From: Haemonchus contortus | Lineage: Eukaryota > Nematoda > Chromadorea > Rhabditida > Trichostrongylidae | Length of the DNA: 64,000 nt | Assembly: GCA_000469685.2 (NCBI GenBank) | Contig: LS997562.1 | Location: forward strand, 39,062,845 to 39,126,844 | Direction of reading: 5' to 3' | In this document: piece after piece, positions 1 through 12,000 of the stretch | How the letters are laid out: every line of letters begins with the position of its first letter | Numbering within the stretch: position 1 is the stretch's first letter | Notes under the pieces: generated by a model | Databases searched by the model: none | Seen by the model: the letters and a program-made list of their open reading frames with translations, nothing else | Told to the model about the DNA's origin: nothing | Translations under genes and position numbers: made by a program

Positions 1-43
1 GAAATCTTATATTTTTGATTTAAATTTAAAAGCACACTTGCAG

Positions 44-3000
44 TCGCCGCTGGTGGTAGGCATTGTGTAGCCATATCTGCTGGTGGTGGAGTTTATGTTT
101 GGGGTCACAATGAGTACGGTCAACTTGGCACGGGAGATACACTGCGTGAGTTACAGTCATAAATCAAAGTTTATTCACTAATGGAAGGCATGAGAAACTT
201 GTTCAATGCGCTTACTGTTACACGAACTCTTCTTTCGAGAAAGTCCTCCTTGTGTGAGTTCTGACTGTCAATTCTCAGCATCCAAAGTTGGTTAGTTGGT
301 CAAGCGAAGAAGCTCTTGGAATAGCTTATCTGAACCGTTTGTTTGACTGTTTCTATAGCGCTGAGGGTTAGGAGTAGAATTAATAATATATAGCGTCAAC
401 ATGTAACTATAAAATTATATTATTCAGGACAGTTTTCTATATCACTGTCAAGAAGAAGCACTTTAACTCTCTAAATCAGCATATCCAGTCATAGATTGTG
501 ACAATAAACATAATAGCGCATTAGAATTATCTGATTTTTCACTTGTTTTATTGATTTTTTTTAAATATTGCTGTGGTTTTTCATATTTTTTGGCGGCAAA
601 TGTCTATTTTTCCCACCACACATGTTTAGCACGTTCATCTCCTTTTTTCTTGGATGGGATGAGCTCTATGCGTATCATCGAGGCCTACTGTGGTGATTCA
701 CACACGCTTTTGCTGTCACAAGAAGGGCGCCTGTTTGCATTTGGATCAGATGCTCAAGGGCAAATTGGAGGAGGAAGGAAGTGAGATTAGTTTAGTCATA
801 CTCATATATGACACGCAGTTCAAGAGTTTTCATTTGGTTTATAAGACTGAAATATTTATACCCTGATATCCAATGCATGTTGTTGGGTGGTATTGCTTCG
901 GTCAACACCTTTGAGAATGTTAGGAAAGTTTCTGAAAAAAAAACTTGACCATAAAGGTCGGGCCTTCATCAGTGCTAGGTAACAGCTGAGGAATTCAGTA
1001 GAACACTATTTCACTTTACAGAAGTGGAAACCTAAATTTCCAAACTGCATTGCACAGTAGAGATTAATCTTGTAGGAAGAAAATTAGACCAAGGTGATCC
1101 ATATACCACTTGATGCTTCATAGACATTTGGTTAACCTCCTTGAAGTCTTACGAACCTCCTAATTGCTGCGAATGATCGCAATCAGTGAAATAAAGTCAA
1201 ATGAAAAATGGATTATCAGCACGACTAAAGGAAAGTCGTCATTGTTCATTAAGAATCTGTTTATAAAATCTGTTGAAGTCCATTTTTGGTCTTTTTTCTA
1301 TTTTTCCAGACTGCACGAGTCATATTCGTGGTCTGAGGAGCGCCCACCCCGTGTTTCAATTTTCCGGCTCAAAAACCGAGCTTTTAAAAATTTGCCGAGT
1401 TACTAGAACTTCTTTAGAAGGCCATGTTTTTCTAGGTTCGACAAGCATACGAATCCAGCGGCAGTAACAGAGCTAATGGGAAGCACTGTGACACGAGTAG
1501 CGTGTGGACGGTCAGTTTAAGGGTTTTAACTAACTGTTCAGCTTATTAATTAGAAATTTTGGGCCCTTATAGCTACCGAAACGTCTCTGTAATCCTCGCT
1601 ATTTTACGTTACGATGGGCGGAATTTTAATTTTTGAGGGTTTTCTCGTTCTCGAAGAAGTTCTCCTGTCATGGCATTGAAATATTGTTAAAAAGTAAAAT
1701 AAAGCTCGATGAATAGTCGAAGGAGAAATAGTGAGAGATGAATAAAAGGCAGAAGAGACAGTGCACTGATCAAATTACAGTTCAAGGAGCCTTGGTAGCC
1801 AACCATCAAACCCTGTTGGTTAAGAGCATAAGTAATATGGTTATATCGTTGAGGAGCCTTTGTGTATTGTGTATTTCGCAAGCCAACTTCACTTCTGTTT
1901 CATACAAACCTCGATTGGCCTTTTTTGGGGCGATGAAATTTCGTTAATTGTTATTTATTTTCTATTCAATATCTTGAACCTCGACTATTTTATCGTTTCT
2001 TGAAGTGAATTCCTTCTAGAAACCATTCGGTTGTGGTGATTGGAGGACGGTTGTATCCTTTCGGTCAGAATGCTAATGGTCAATTAGGTAATGGATCGGC
2101 AATGAATCAACCACTTCCTCGGCAAACGGATGAACTTGATCATGTAGTATCCGTATTCGCAGGATTCGACCAGACTTTTATACTACGTTCTGTTGACACG
2201 CCCGTGAGTTGGTCCTTTTCAGTACCATTATGGTTTTTGAAGAGATAGGGTGGCGCTCTGCAGGTGGCACCGGTTTCTATGTAGAGTTCTTCTTGCAGTT
2301 GCACCTCAGTCATTGTTAGCTTTTGATTTCCTGTGTATTGCTTAGTATAAGCTCCTTGGGTTTATGTTTTTGTCTTCGCCAATGCAGAAAATCACTTAAA
2401 TTTTCTGCCTTTTATCGCTTGACTCTTTTGGTTTTGATGCGCTTACCGATGTTTGCGCGCTTCAACGCGCATCATATTTATTCAATTGTGATTGCTGCGG
2501 AAATATTGAATATAGTGGCCTTTTTCATCTATTCCTGCTTTATTCTGGCCTCTGTCAAAATAGAAGTGAACCGCTGTTGAATTATAGATAATGACAGCTG
2601 GACCAAGCTGCCCACTCAAAACACCGGTTTTCCTCGACAAAGCTAAAGTACTGGATCTACTTGCTCGACATGAAAAACTCGATTTGATTGGGTTAGTAGT
2701 CACTGTGTGGCTTAGCAGTTATCAGACAACCACATTCAGTTATAATTATTCTAGCCTTAGAAGAGGAAGCTGCTAATGAACTTTGAGAGACTGTTAATGA
2801 TTTGATTCTTTGTAGGCTCCTCGAATCGGTTTTATCATCGATAAGCTGTATAAATGGTTCGTTTTTGTTTGATGACGAACAGCATTTTCTGCATGAAGGA
2901 AGTGTTCATGGAGTAAATTTGGATGATGCCATGGATACATTTGGTGCTCTAGGGGACTCATCGGATGCCCGTCAATACGCCGAATTAGTAAGTCATATTT

Positions 3001-6000
3001 ATGTAGGTGAGCTCCAGTGGAAGCGATAATGATTTTAAAACGTTTAGATCATTGATACATTAAGTATGTCGGTCTTTTCGGATGATTTCAATCCCTCCGC
3101 AACAGCATCCGTGGAAGCTCTTCGGGTATACTTGATATTGGTTTGGTTCCATGGATTTGTAACGAATGTGACCAAGGATACGGTAAACCGACTACATCAA
3201 CCATTTGCTGAATCCATATCGAAGCTTCGACCAGTGTTTCGTAATGCATTAGGTAAAAGTGAAGTTTTGCTGTTTCCTTACGGTTCTCGGGCAAGTAGAT
3301 TGCATCTGAATGGAAATGTTTAGTGTTTGGCACTTTGTCGTATCCTGTTCTATAATAATTGGAGGACTCTTACAGAAAAATGGTGGGTTAAGCTCCCGGT
3401 GCGACATTTCAATCGGTTCGTCACAGTAATGATGTCGGCAGTGCGATGCCTGGTGAAAGAGAAAGTGGATCCTCAAGAATGCCGGACATATTTGGAGATA
3501 TTGGCATCGTTGTGTGCAATTAATAAGGTGAGATTTGATAGCTAAGCGGATTGTGTAGGTGACCTACGGAATGGTCTAGTTTTGGTAAATAGTAAATGGA
3601 AGTGTTAGTCTCTATGTTTCTCACTTGGTTTTTGAGTTTGATATCTTGATTGATATAGTTTGATATTTGTGGGAATTGGTAGATGAGAGCTGGACACAAG
3701 GTTAGGTCCCCGTGAGCGGTCATGTTGTTTTTACTGGATCGGATTGACCGTTTAGGAGATGTTGAGACGGTTCCGCACTCCTTTATACAATCCAGGTAGT
3801 TGAATCTCTTCGAAAGTGAAGAGTCACTACGCCAATATCGGTCATCTTGTTTAAAGACCTAGTTCTTCTTCCCTTACGCTGGCGGGATCCCCCGAGTTTA
3901 TTTTTCGCCATTTCATATGGAGGGGGCCGATAAGCCCTAAAAAAAGCTGGGTGGGAAACGGCTTGAATCATTGAAAGGAATATTCCAGGTCACCAATCAT
4001 ATTCCGCTGGAAAACTTTTACGTTCATGAATTAGCCGAGAACTACAATTTGAAAATGGACTATGTGAAATGGGCACATGGTCAGGTAAGAAGATCTGTTG
4101 TCCCAAATCAGGTCAGCGTTCCCTTTGTATATTACATTCAGGGAGTCTTATATAAGATTTGTGCTGGTATTGAATGAAATCATGAAGTAATGGCTAACGT
4201 ACTTCATCTTCTTTCGGTCCAGGCTCTTATTTTTGGGTCTGGTTGATCATTAGTTATGATGAAGTTTAGGAAAACAAAGAAACTGGAGTCACGTGTTGGT
4301 CAAGCTATCCTTTTCTGATGAACGCGGCTGCCAAGGGTGAATTGTTGTACGTTGAAGCCGTCATTTCGATGCAGGTTCGGAAATTTTCTCATTCTTGCTT
4401 ACATTGCTTGCTTTCTATTCGTGGAATTGGTATCTGTCAGCTATGAGATAATCGTTCTACTTTTCGTCTCAGTTTGAATACTTTAGTTTTACTTCAGCGC
4501 AAATTGCATTGCCAAAAAAGAGGGAATTATTGTTAGGCCTAATGAGCCATTTTATGATATTCAGGTCGAACTGGTCGAACGGTTTGATCACTACAATACG
4601 CAAATAATTGCTGCGAGTATGCAAGCTTCTCGTTAATCGCTCTTTCCATATCGTTGTTTTACGCACATGCCTTGTTTTCACCCAGGTACCAGCTTGGTAG
4701 ACATGAAGGAGGATAGGTAAGTCTGGGGATGTACAAGTTGCCAAACTTGCCAAGCGACTGAATGGGAGGGACTGGAATGCAGGCTATTTAGATCACCCTT
4801 AATGAATGTCAATATTCAACACATTAAATATGGAGTAACAAATTGATGAAATTCGAGCTCAGCATTTTTGTGATAACGTTTCAAAGAGTTGATCGAGTTG
4901 TTCAAGTAAGAGTTGTACATTGCAGACGTCAATGAATGGTGCTAGACTTAATCTGTTTGGATTCGATCTTTTCTTCGAACAACCTTTCTTCGAGCTGACT
5001 GTGAGACGAAACCATATTGTGCAGGATACCATCAATGGTCTTCTGTCGTCTGATCGACGGTACTTACAGCGACCGTTAAGGGTGAGTTGTGTGCCGTTTC
5101 CGTGCCTTTTGAAGTAGAAATGGGAAGAATTACAAATGGTATGTTTGCGACCGAGGGGTCGGCTAACTTGCAGGCTCGATGTTTTATCGAAGGGTGAAGC
5201 TGTCAGCGTAGATCAATCTCTTTTTTTAGGATACGTGTACTCTTTCTAGCATTGTGGTGGTGTTTGGATGGGCACGTGATTTGTACGAAGGCCTTTTTGA
5301 AGACTAGTAATTACACAAATCTCAACTTTTACCCAACCAGATGGGTTTGGTTCTGAATAAACGATTGTGTTGGGTCAGTTGGTTCAATGACCTGGTTGAC
5401 CTAGCTGGGCAACGACGCGAATTTAGACCAGCGAACCTTAAATTTTATTGGGGAGTCTTCGAGTTCTATCCTACCTCCGGTTATGACGTTGCTACAGGTC
5501 CAGCTAAGTAGCGCATTCCAACTAATCCAATATATTTTGGGTTATGTCATGTGCTACACTGAATTGTATTGTTAAAGTACCCAGCGTACTCCAGAAGTGT
5601 CGCGGATTTGACCGCCGTTTAGGGTGGCGGTAGTTTTGTGAGGGCTTCTTTATCATTTCAGATTGAGTCGATATTAACTGAAAGTAGATCGGCGGGGGTA
5701 ATGGTTCACCTATATAAGAATCAAGCTTAAGACTAGATTGACGCGTTAGTATCCAGTGTTTTATGGAAGCAACACCCTTTCCATTGCCTAGGCATAATCT
5801 ACCTTCTGAATAGACACAAATTCCTCTCACTTTCTGTTATTACTAAAATTTTCCATCGAATATTCCATGCATTCGTTCTTTACGTTGTGGAAGGAAGTCC
5901 ACCGATATTTGTTTGCTATTTGTGAACTCAAGCTATCAACCTCAAAGGTACCTGTATTCTCTAGACTGCATGTTTTACTCAGCTAACTAGAATAGTTTAT

Positions 6001-9000
6001 GCACCACTCAATTGCAGCCACGTGAGAGCACAATCGAAAAGACCATTCAAAAGTACATTTTCAGCATTCTTCTAGCACTTTCTTGGGTCTTATTATGAAA
6101 TTTTTTACTTTAGGTACATTTTATGGGTGAAGAAGCAGAGGATGCTGGAGGCGTCAAGAAAGAGTTTTTCATGATTTTGTTCCAAAAACTGCTCCAGTCT
6201 GAGTAAGTTTACATATCACAAATAAAGTTTTTGAGAGTAAAAACTGATTTGCATGACTGTATTCTCATGATCTTCGATTTGACTACCCATTCGAATTACA
6301 GATACGGTATGTTCGTAGAAGACCCAGACTCCCATCTCGTATGGTTCAGTGGATATGATGTGGAGGAAGTGAATTACTACAAAATGGTCGGTATTCTATG
6401 CGGTCTGGCCGTTTATAACTCGGTCCTGGTTGCTTTCCCATTCCCCCTGGCACTTTACAAGGTAATTTTCTGTCCCCGTAATTGTGTTGATCCTTGAAAT
6501 TCTTTTGAAATAGATTCTGCTTGGACAACAACCAACCTTGGAAGATCTCACAGAGCTTAGTCCGATTGAGGGACGAAGTCTTCAAGAGTTGTTGGACTAC
6601 CAAGGTGATGATTTTGAAGTGAGTGAAACCCTTTTACAGAGTTTTCTTCCTGAACAAGTATGTTCGATTCCTTCCATCTTCTTCTAGGATGTGTTTTGCC
6701 TCACTTTTACGATATCATATGCTGCATTTGGTAGTACGGAGACATCAGATTTGAAGCCAGGTGGAGCTGACATACCTGTAACGCAATCTAATAAAGCTGA
6801 CTATGTTCAGGTGGGGTTTTTGGAAACAGTGCATATTTATCCTCACGGTGCGTTTTTGGAACTTTTTTCGATGGCTATGGTATCTCTAGAACCTGTTAGA
6901 TCTGCACTATTGAATTTATTGTTACAATTATCACACTGTTATTATTATATTATTAATTTATTACCCTTGCAAACTACTGAAAAGCCTTGAACCGGGCATG
7001 AATGATTTTTCTGATATAGAGGGGTAAGAGAATGAAGTTTTCCGGAGGAAAGAAGCAATCAAGTATTGAGTGGGTTTGATAGATGACTGTTGTTAAACCA
7101 CCTGAGAGGATTTACCAATTTATTGAGAGTTAAATTCCAAATGGTTGTTTGTTCGCTACCGATTCGCTCATAGAAATGTGAGGGTTGAATTTTTATGGTT
7201 AGTCCTTTTATACGTGCACGAAAGAGGAAATTGCTGTATTAAATTTTTATTGTCTGCTCTTTTGATCTGTTAATCTAAACATTTTAACATTTTTTATGGG
7301 TGATCAGCTTGTCTGGAAAAATTGGAATGAACTGAAAATTTTCGCGATTTGGAATACTTACCCGAATAGAATGGAAATGGGGAGGTATACTGTAAAAATA
7401 GAAATCGCTCCAGACTGGACAACTTTTTAGTTTATGCGATTATTTATTTATGTATAATTTGTACGATGGATAGTATGACATTTGATGGCCATTAATCTTT
7501 TGTATTCCAGCGATACGTTCATCATCGACTATGCATTGGACGTAATGGTGAGGTTGAACGGCAGGCGGCAGCGTTTCGTGACGGTTTCAAACTGGTGTTG
7601 AATAGTCGTATCGTTGCATTCTTTCAACCACGAGAACTCATGGAACTAGTTATTGGCAATGAAAACTACGACTGGTCGGAGTTGCGCAAGGTCGGTTAAT
7701 CTGAGTTTTTGGCGGCTTGGTTAGTTGCCGTGTACGTCGCAGCGCCCGTTTTCGCTCATTGTTTCTAGTTGATTCACAATTTCATAAAGAACTTCTCCTG
7801 AAAAAGCATGGTCTTCGTGAATCTATCTATTTCCCATTGAATCTTGAGTTTTGTTGAAGGATTTCCTGAAACGATGTCGTTTCTTCTTCACAAAATTTTT
7901 GATTTAGGTTCTATTTTAGTTCGAGGAATCGTAAAGAGAGGTATTTCACTAGCACTTATGATTCCAGTAAAAATCTTGAAAGTCCCGAAGGAACAGGCTT
8001 CAAAAATTTTCTTCGATCATATTTCCCTGTAAGAAGATGCCTGGCAACATGTCCCGCTAAATCCTTGAGAATTTCCGATTCTTCCACAATTTCCTACCGT
8101 TATCCTTCAAATCAGCTGTTATTTGTGTGTCCGTTAGTCGCTGTATGTTGGTGACGATGGTGAGGCGAGCAATGGTAGTGAGAAACCGGATTTTTCCACA
8201 CTTTGCGTTCTCCCGTCAAATCACGTGTGCTGTTGTGTCGGGTGGATGGTGTTGGAATGAGTTGACAGTGGGAGAGGTGAGACTAATTGTCAAAAGCACT
8301 CATCTCATTGCCTCTGAAGCTTCATCCTAGCCATTTCACCACCACTTCGGGTAAACGCGAATGGAAGGTTTTTCGTGGAAAATGATGGAAAGGTTGGTGA
8401 TCCTGACCGTAGCCACAAAACTGCGTGGAGTAAGGAGGTGTATAAGAGCGTTGGAAGGAGATCTTGGAAATGCATTATTTCGGCGATATAATTAAGGTTT
8501 GGCTGCAACTGAATGACCGTAATAACTTTCGCCGTTTTGGTCCGTTTTTATAATTTTTTGCACATGACTTTCTTAGAAATTACTTTTTGTTTTAATTTGT
8601 GATTTTTCGAACGTAGTAAAGCAGGGTTAAGGGCGGTGTTGTCAGGAAAGTGAATGGTAGGCCCAGCACCCAAATCCTCCGATAAGAAATGAATTTCGCA
8701 TTTTTAAAAAAGAAAAAAACCATGCTTGTGGTTTCGGGTGACAAACTCCTGTCCAGCGCTTCACTTGGTTAGTGTTCGCCGAGTACTCTTGCCCCCTCTT
8801 CTATTGATCACACGCCTAATAAATGATAGTTTTGGGGTTGTCAATCACTCCCGTTTGACGGCTGCACCTACGCAATCAACTTCCATTCAGAATCGTAGTG
8901 GCGTTTTGAACGCGTATGTGGCCTATACAATGGCTTGTAGCGGCTAACCGGCAAAAGTCAGTGCTTTTTATCCTCCCATAGTCTGGTACCAATTAACCGA

Positions 9001-12000
9001 CCCACCGGCCCTGGAGGGATGAAGTGCTTGGTTGGCTCAGGTGGATATCAATCCGGGATTCGAACTCGTGACCGTGCGTATGAGATAGTGCTACTTGCCA
9101 TCACATCACATCCGTCCATGACATTCCTAACATGGGAAAATTAATTTTGAGCGTTAAGTCAGTTCCAGATGTAAGGCAGGTTAACGATTTATTTTTCTGC
9201 TCCCAAATTTATCCAAATGAAGAGCGATTTAGGACAAGTTTTACTTCTCAAATTCGTTCAAGCTCTGTACATAGCTTTTTTGAAGAGCCAAGAATCATCC
9301 TAGAAAATATTTTAAATTCAAGATAGAGCTATCAGTTCATGAAGCCGGTTATAGAAGGTAGGGTGCTGGTCGCAATAGCCTAAATGCATTATCATTATCT
9401 GTAAGGTTAAATTAGATTTAGATCTACCGATTTAGTCCTACCGGTCGCCGTGATCAGCGAAAAGAGAGAATTATTCAGTCGTATATGCATATTGCATATT
9501 TTTAAATCATTGGAATTGTTAGAAATATAACCTGCTTGATTAACGTCTCAGACTTTTTCACATTTTCGTTTTGGAAATTTTCTGCGGTTTCCTAATGATT
9601 TTCTGTTGTTGGAAAGAAATCCTCAGAAACTTTTTGGTAAAGGTCCATCTTTTTTCCATCTCTTTTCGGTTTCTCCTTCCTCTTTCTTCTTTCACAAAAC
9701 ACTCTTTCTTCACACCATTAATAATTTTCATTCTTTTTGTTTTAGTTGTCTACCTCTTTCAATTTTCTATTTTTCCTATTTCTTGATTTCCTCTTTAATT
9801 TTTCTTTCTTTTCTTTATTTTTTCGATCGGTCATTTCTGATCTTCTCAACTTTCTTCCATCTCCTCTTGTTTATTTCATCTAGCCCTCATTTTTTACACC
9901 AACACCACTTCTAGGATAGTTACTATTAATGATGTATCCCATCCTTTTCTTTCCTTCCCTTCTTAGCACTTTTTTATTCTCACCCGTTAAGGAATTCGTC
10001 ATTGAGTGTCAGGGCTGTAGCTGTCCTTAGAGCCTAATTAATCACCCATAGTCATTTTTTGTGAGCGTTCTTAAAGACTCCGTAGGTTCCCTAAATGATT
10101 CTTTTAAAACGTTGATGCTTGATTTTTTTCGAAAACCCTGTCCTCTTGTGAGGAATCAGGAAACTTCCATTACGGGTTTTTTTTTACACTGGAGCAATGG
10201 TCAGGTGCTTCAACGATATCAAGGCGGAGAAATGGGATCATGGTTGATGCGGAATCAGAAGCGAATATTGTGTCATATAGAAAGTTCAATGGAGGAAAAG
10301 AATTGGGCCAAAAAGATCTTGTCCTAGGTGATGTAATTGTTGATCACTGCTCATGTGGAGGCTATCAACGGGAAATGTTGGCAGAACAACGAACGTTTCA
10401 GAGGGATTAAAATGACTGAGGTTTTTCTAAGTGTTGATCGCATATCTCCTTTTCAGAATTCTTCATTTTCCCTCCTGTAAAACTTGGTTCGGTCCCTTTT
10501 CTAGCTCCTAAGATACCTTCTCCGAACTTCCCTCACAGTGCGCAGTGTTTAATGGGGTAGCGCTCGTTTTGTGTGTGTTGTGTCCTCTTCAGTCCCCAAA
10601 TTGCAATTGTCAATATTGTGAGTGCGCAAGGGAGGGATGACGACAAGGACCGGCTTTGGGATACCATTTTGAGTGAGTGAAGTGCTTGTTCCAGGAACGC
10701 CACCTCACTGGGAATGTGTGGGTCTACGGGTATCTGAGGTATATGGTAGTCCTTGTGTTCTACTCATTGAGTGACATGATTGAACACTACGATGATGGTC
10801 GATATAGTATAATTAAATTGTAGCATAGATTTGAGACTGTCCAAGTCATGGAATGCGTTCTGTGGGTATTCCGTGCCTACGCTTATCTAAATAAACCCCC
10901 ACGGTTTTGTTCCCGGTGCCATTTGAATGGAGGCCATAAATTTAGGATGTCGCCATATTAAAAATAGTGTTAGACTTGTCGGCTGTTGCTCTTCACTGTC
11001 CTTTTCTTTCTTCGGTCTTCCTTGTTCTTGAGGTGATACTCCGATCAGTTCAGTCTTGATAAGTTCCCTCTCACTTTCATTTGATCCCTTGTCGTCTGAA
11101 TCTTATACATCATTTCTATCGGAGGAGTTATGCGAGCGTTTGTGCTGGGACTTGCTGTGTTCATCAAATTGCACTTTTTCTAAAATATTAATATTCAGAC
11201 GGTGAAATGAAATAAAATAACTGTGCGGGTCATAGAACCGCCAGAAACAGCCGCGACAGTTGGAATTGAAATTTGAGGCCTATATAGAGTAGTGAATTGG
11301 TTAACGAATTCTACTATATCCTCTTGAGTACGGTGGCGTCCCCTAGGGCATAGCGACGCCACTGTGACGATGTGGCTCCTCATCACAGTTCACTCTTGAA
11401 CACCATTCAGTCATTTGGAATTGCCATCAAATCAATATTTCTAAATCCCTAGAGCTAATGTATGTAGAAAATAGTTCACTATCGACTGCCATGCTGAAGT
11501 GTCTTTCCCTTAAAAACCAGTAACCTCGGATTTTTACTGTAGTACTGTAGTTGCTAGAGCGTGGGAAGCACATTTTTTAAACCCTCTTCGGTGTGCCAGT
11601 CTTGAGTGGATCGGAAGAACTGGTTGTCCGAAAATCCCGTCCTGGTGTCTGGTCGTGGCTTTTGTGAGCGGAAAATAATTAAATTCCCAGTCCGATGCCC
11701 TTCACAGCATGAGTTATGCTAAAAGAAGTTGTACACAAAAGTTGAGCCCAAATTTTGGTTGCTTATGTAACACTTGCCGAGAAGCTCATCTAGTACTCTT
11801 TGTTGGAACAAGAGTGTTAGTAGTGGTTTTCGTCTACATCTCCTTCTGAAGTGCGCCATGCATCCGACTTTTGTTGAAATTTGAATTTTCATTTGTTTTC
11901 ATGTGTAGCTTATTCAGGCCTTACAGGGGAAGAGGATCTTCCAGGCAGGATTCGAAGTTCGAAGGATTTGAGGAAAGAGTTATCGACCTTGAAGGGGGAA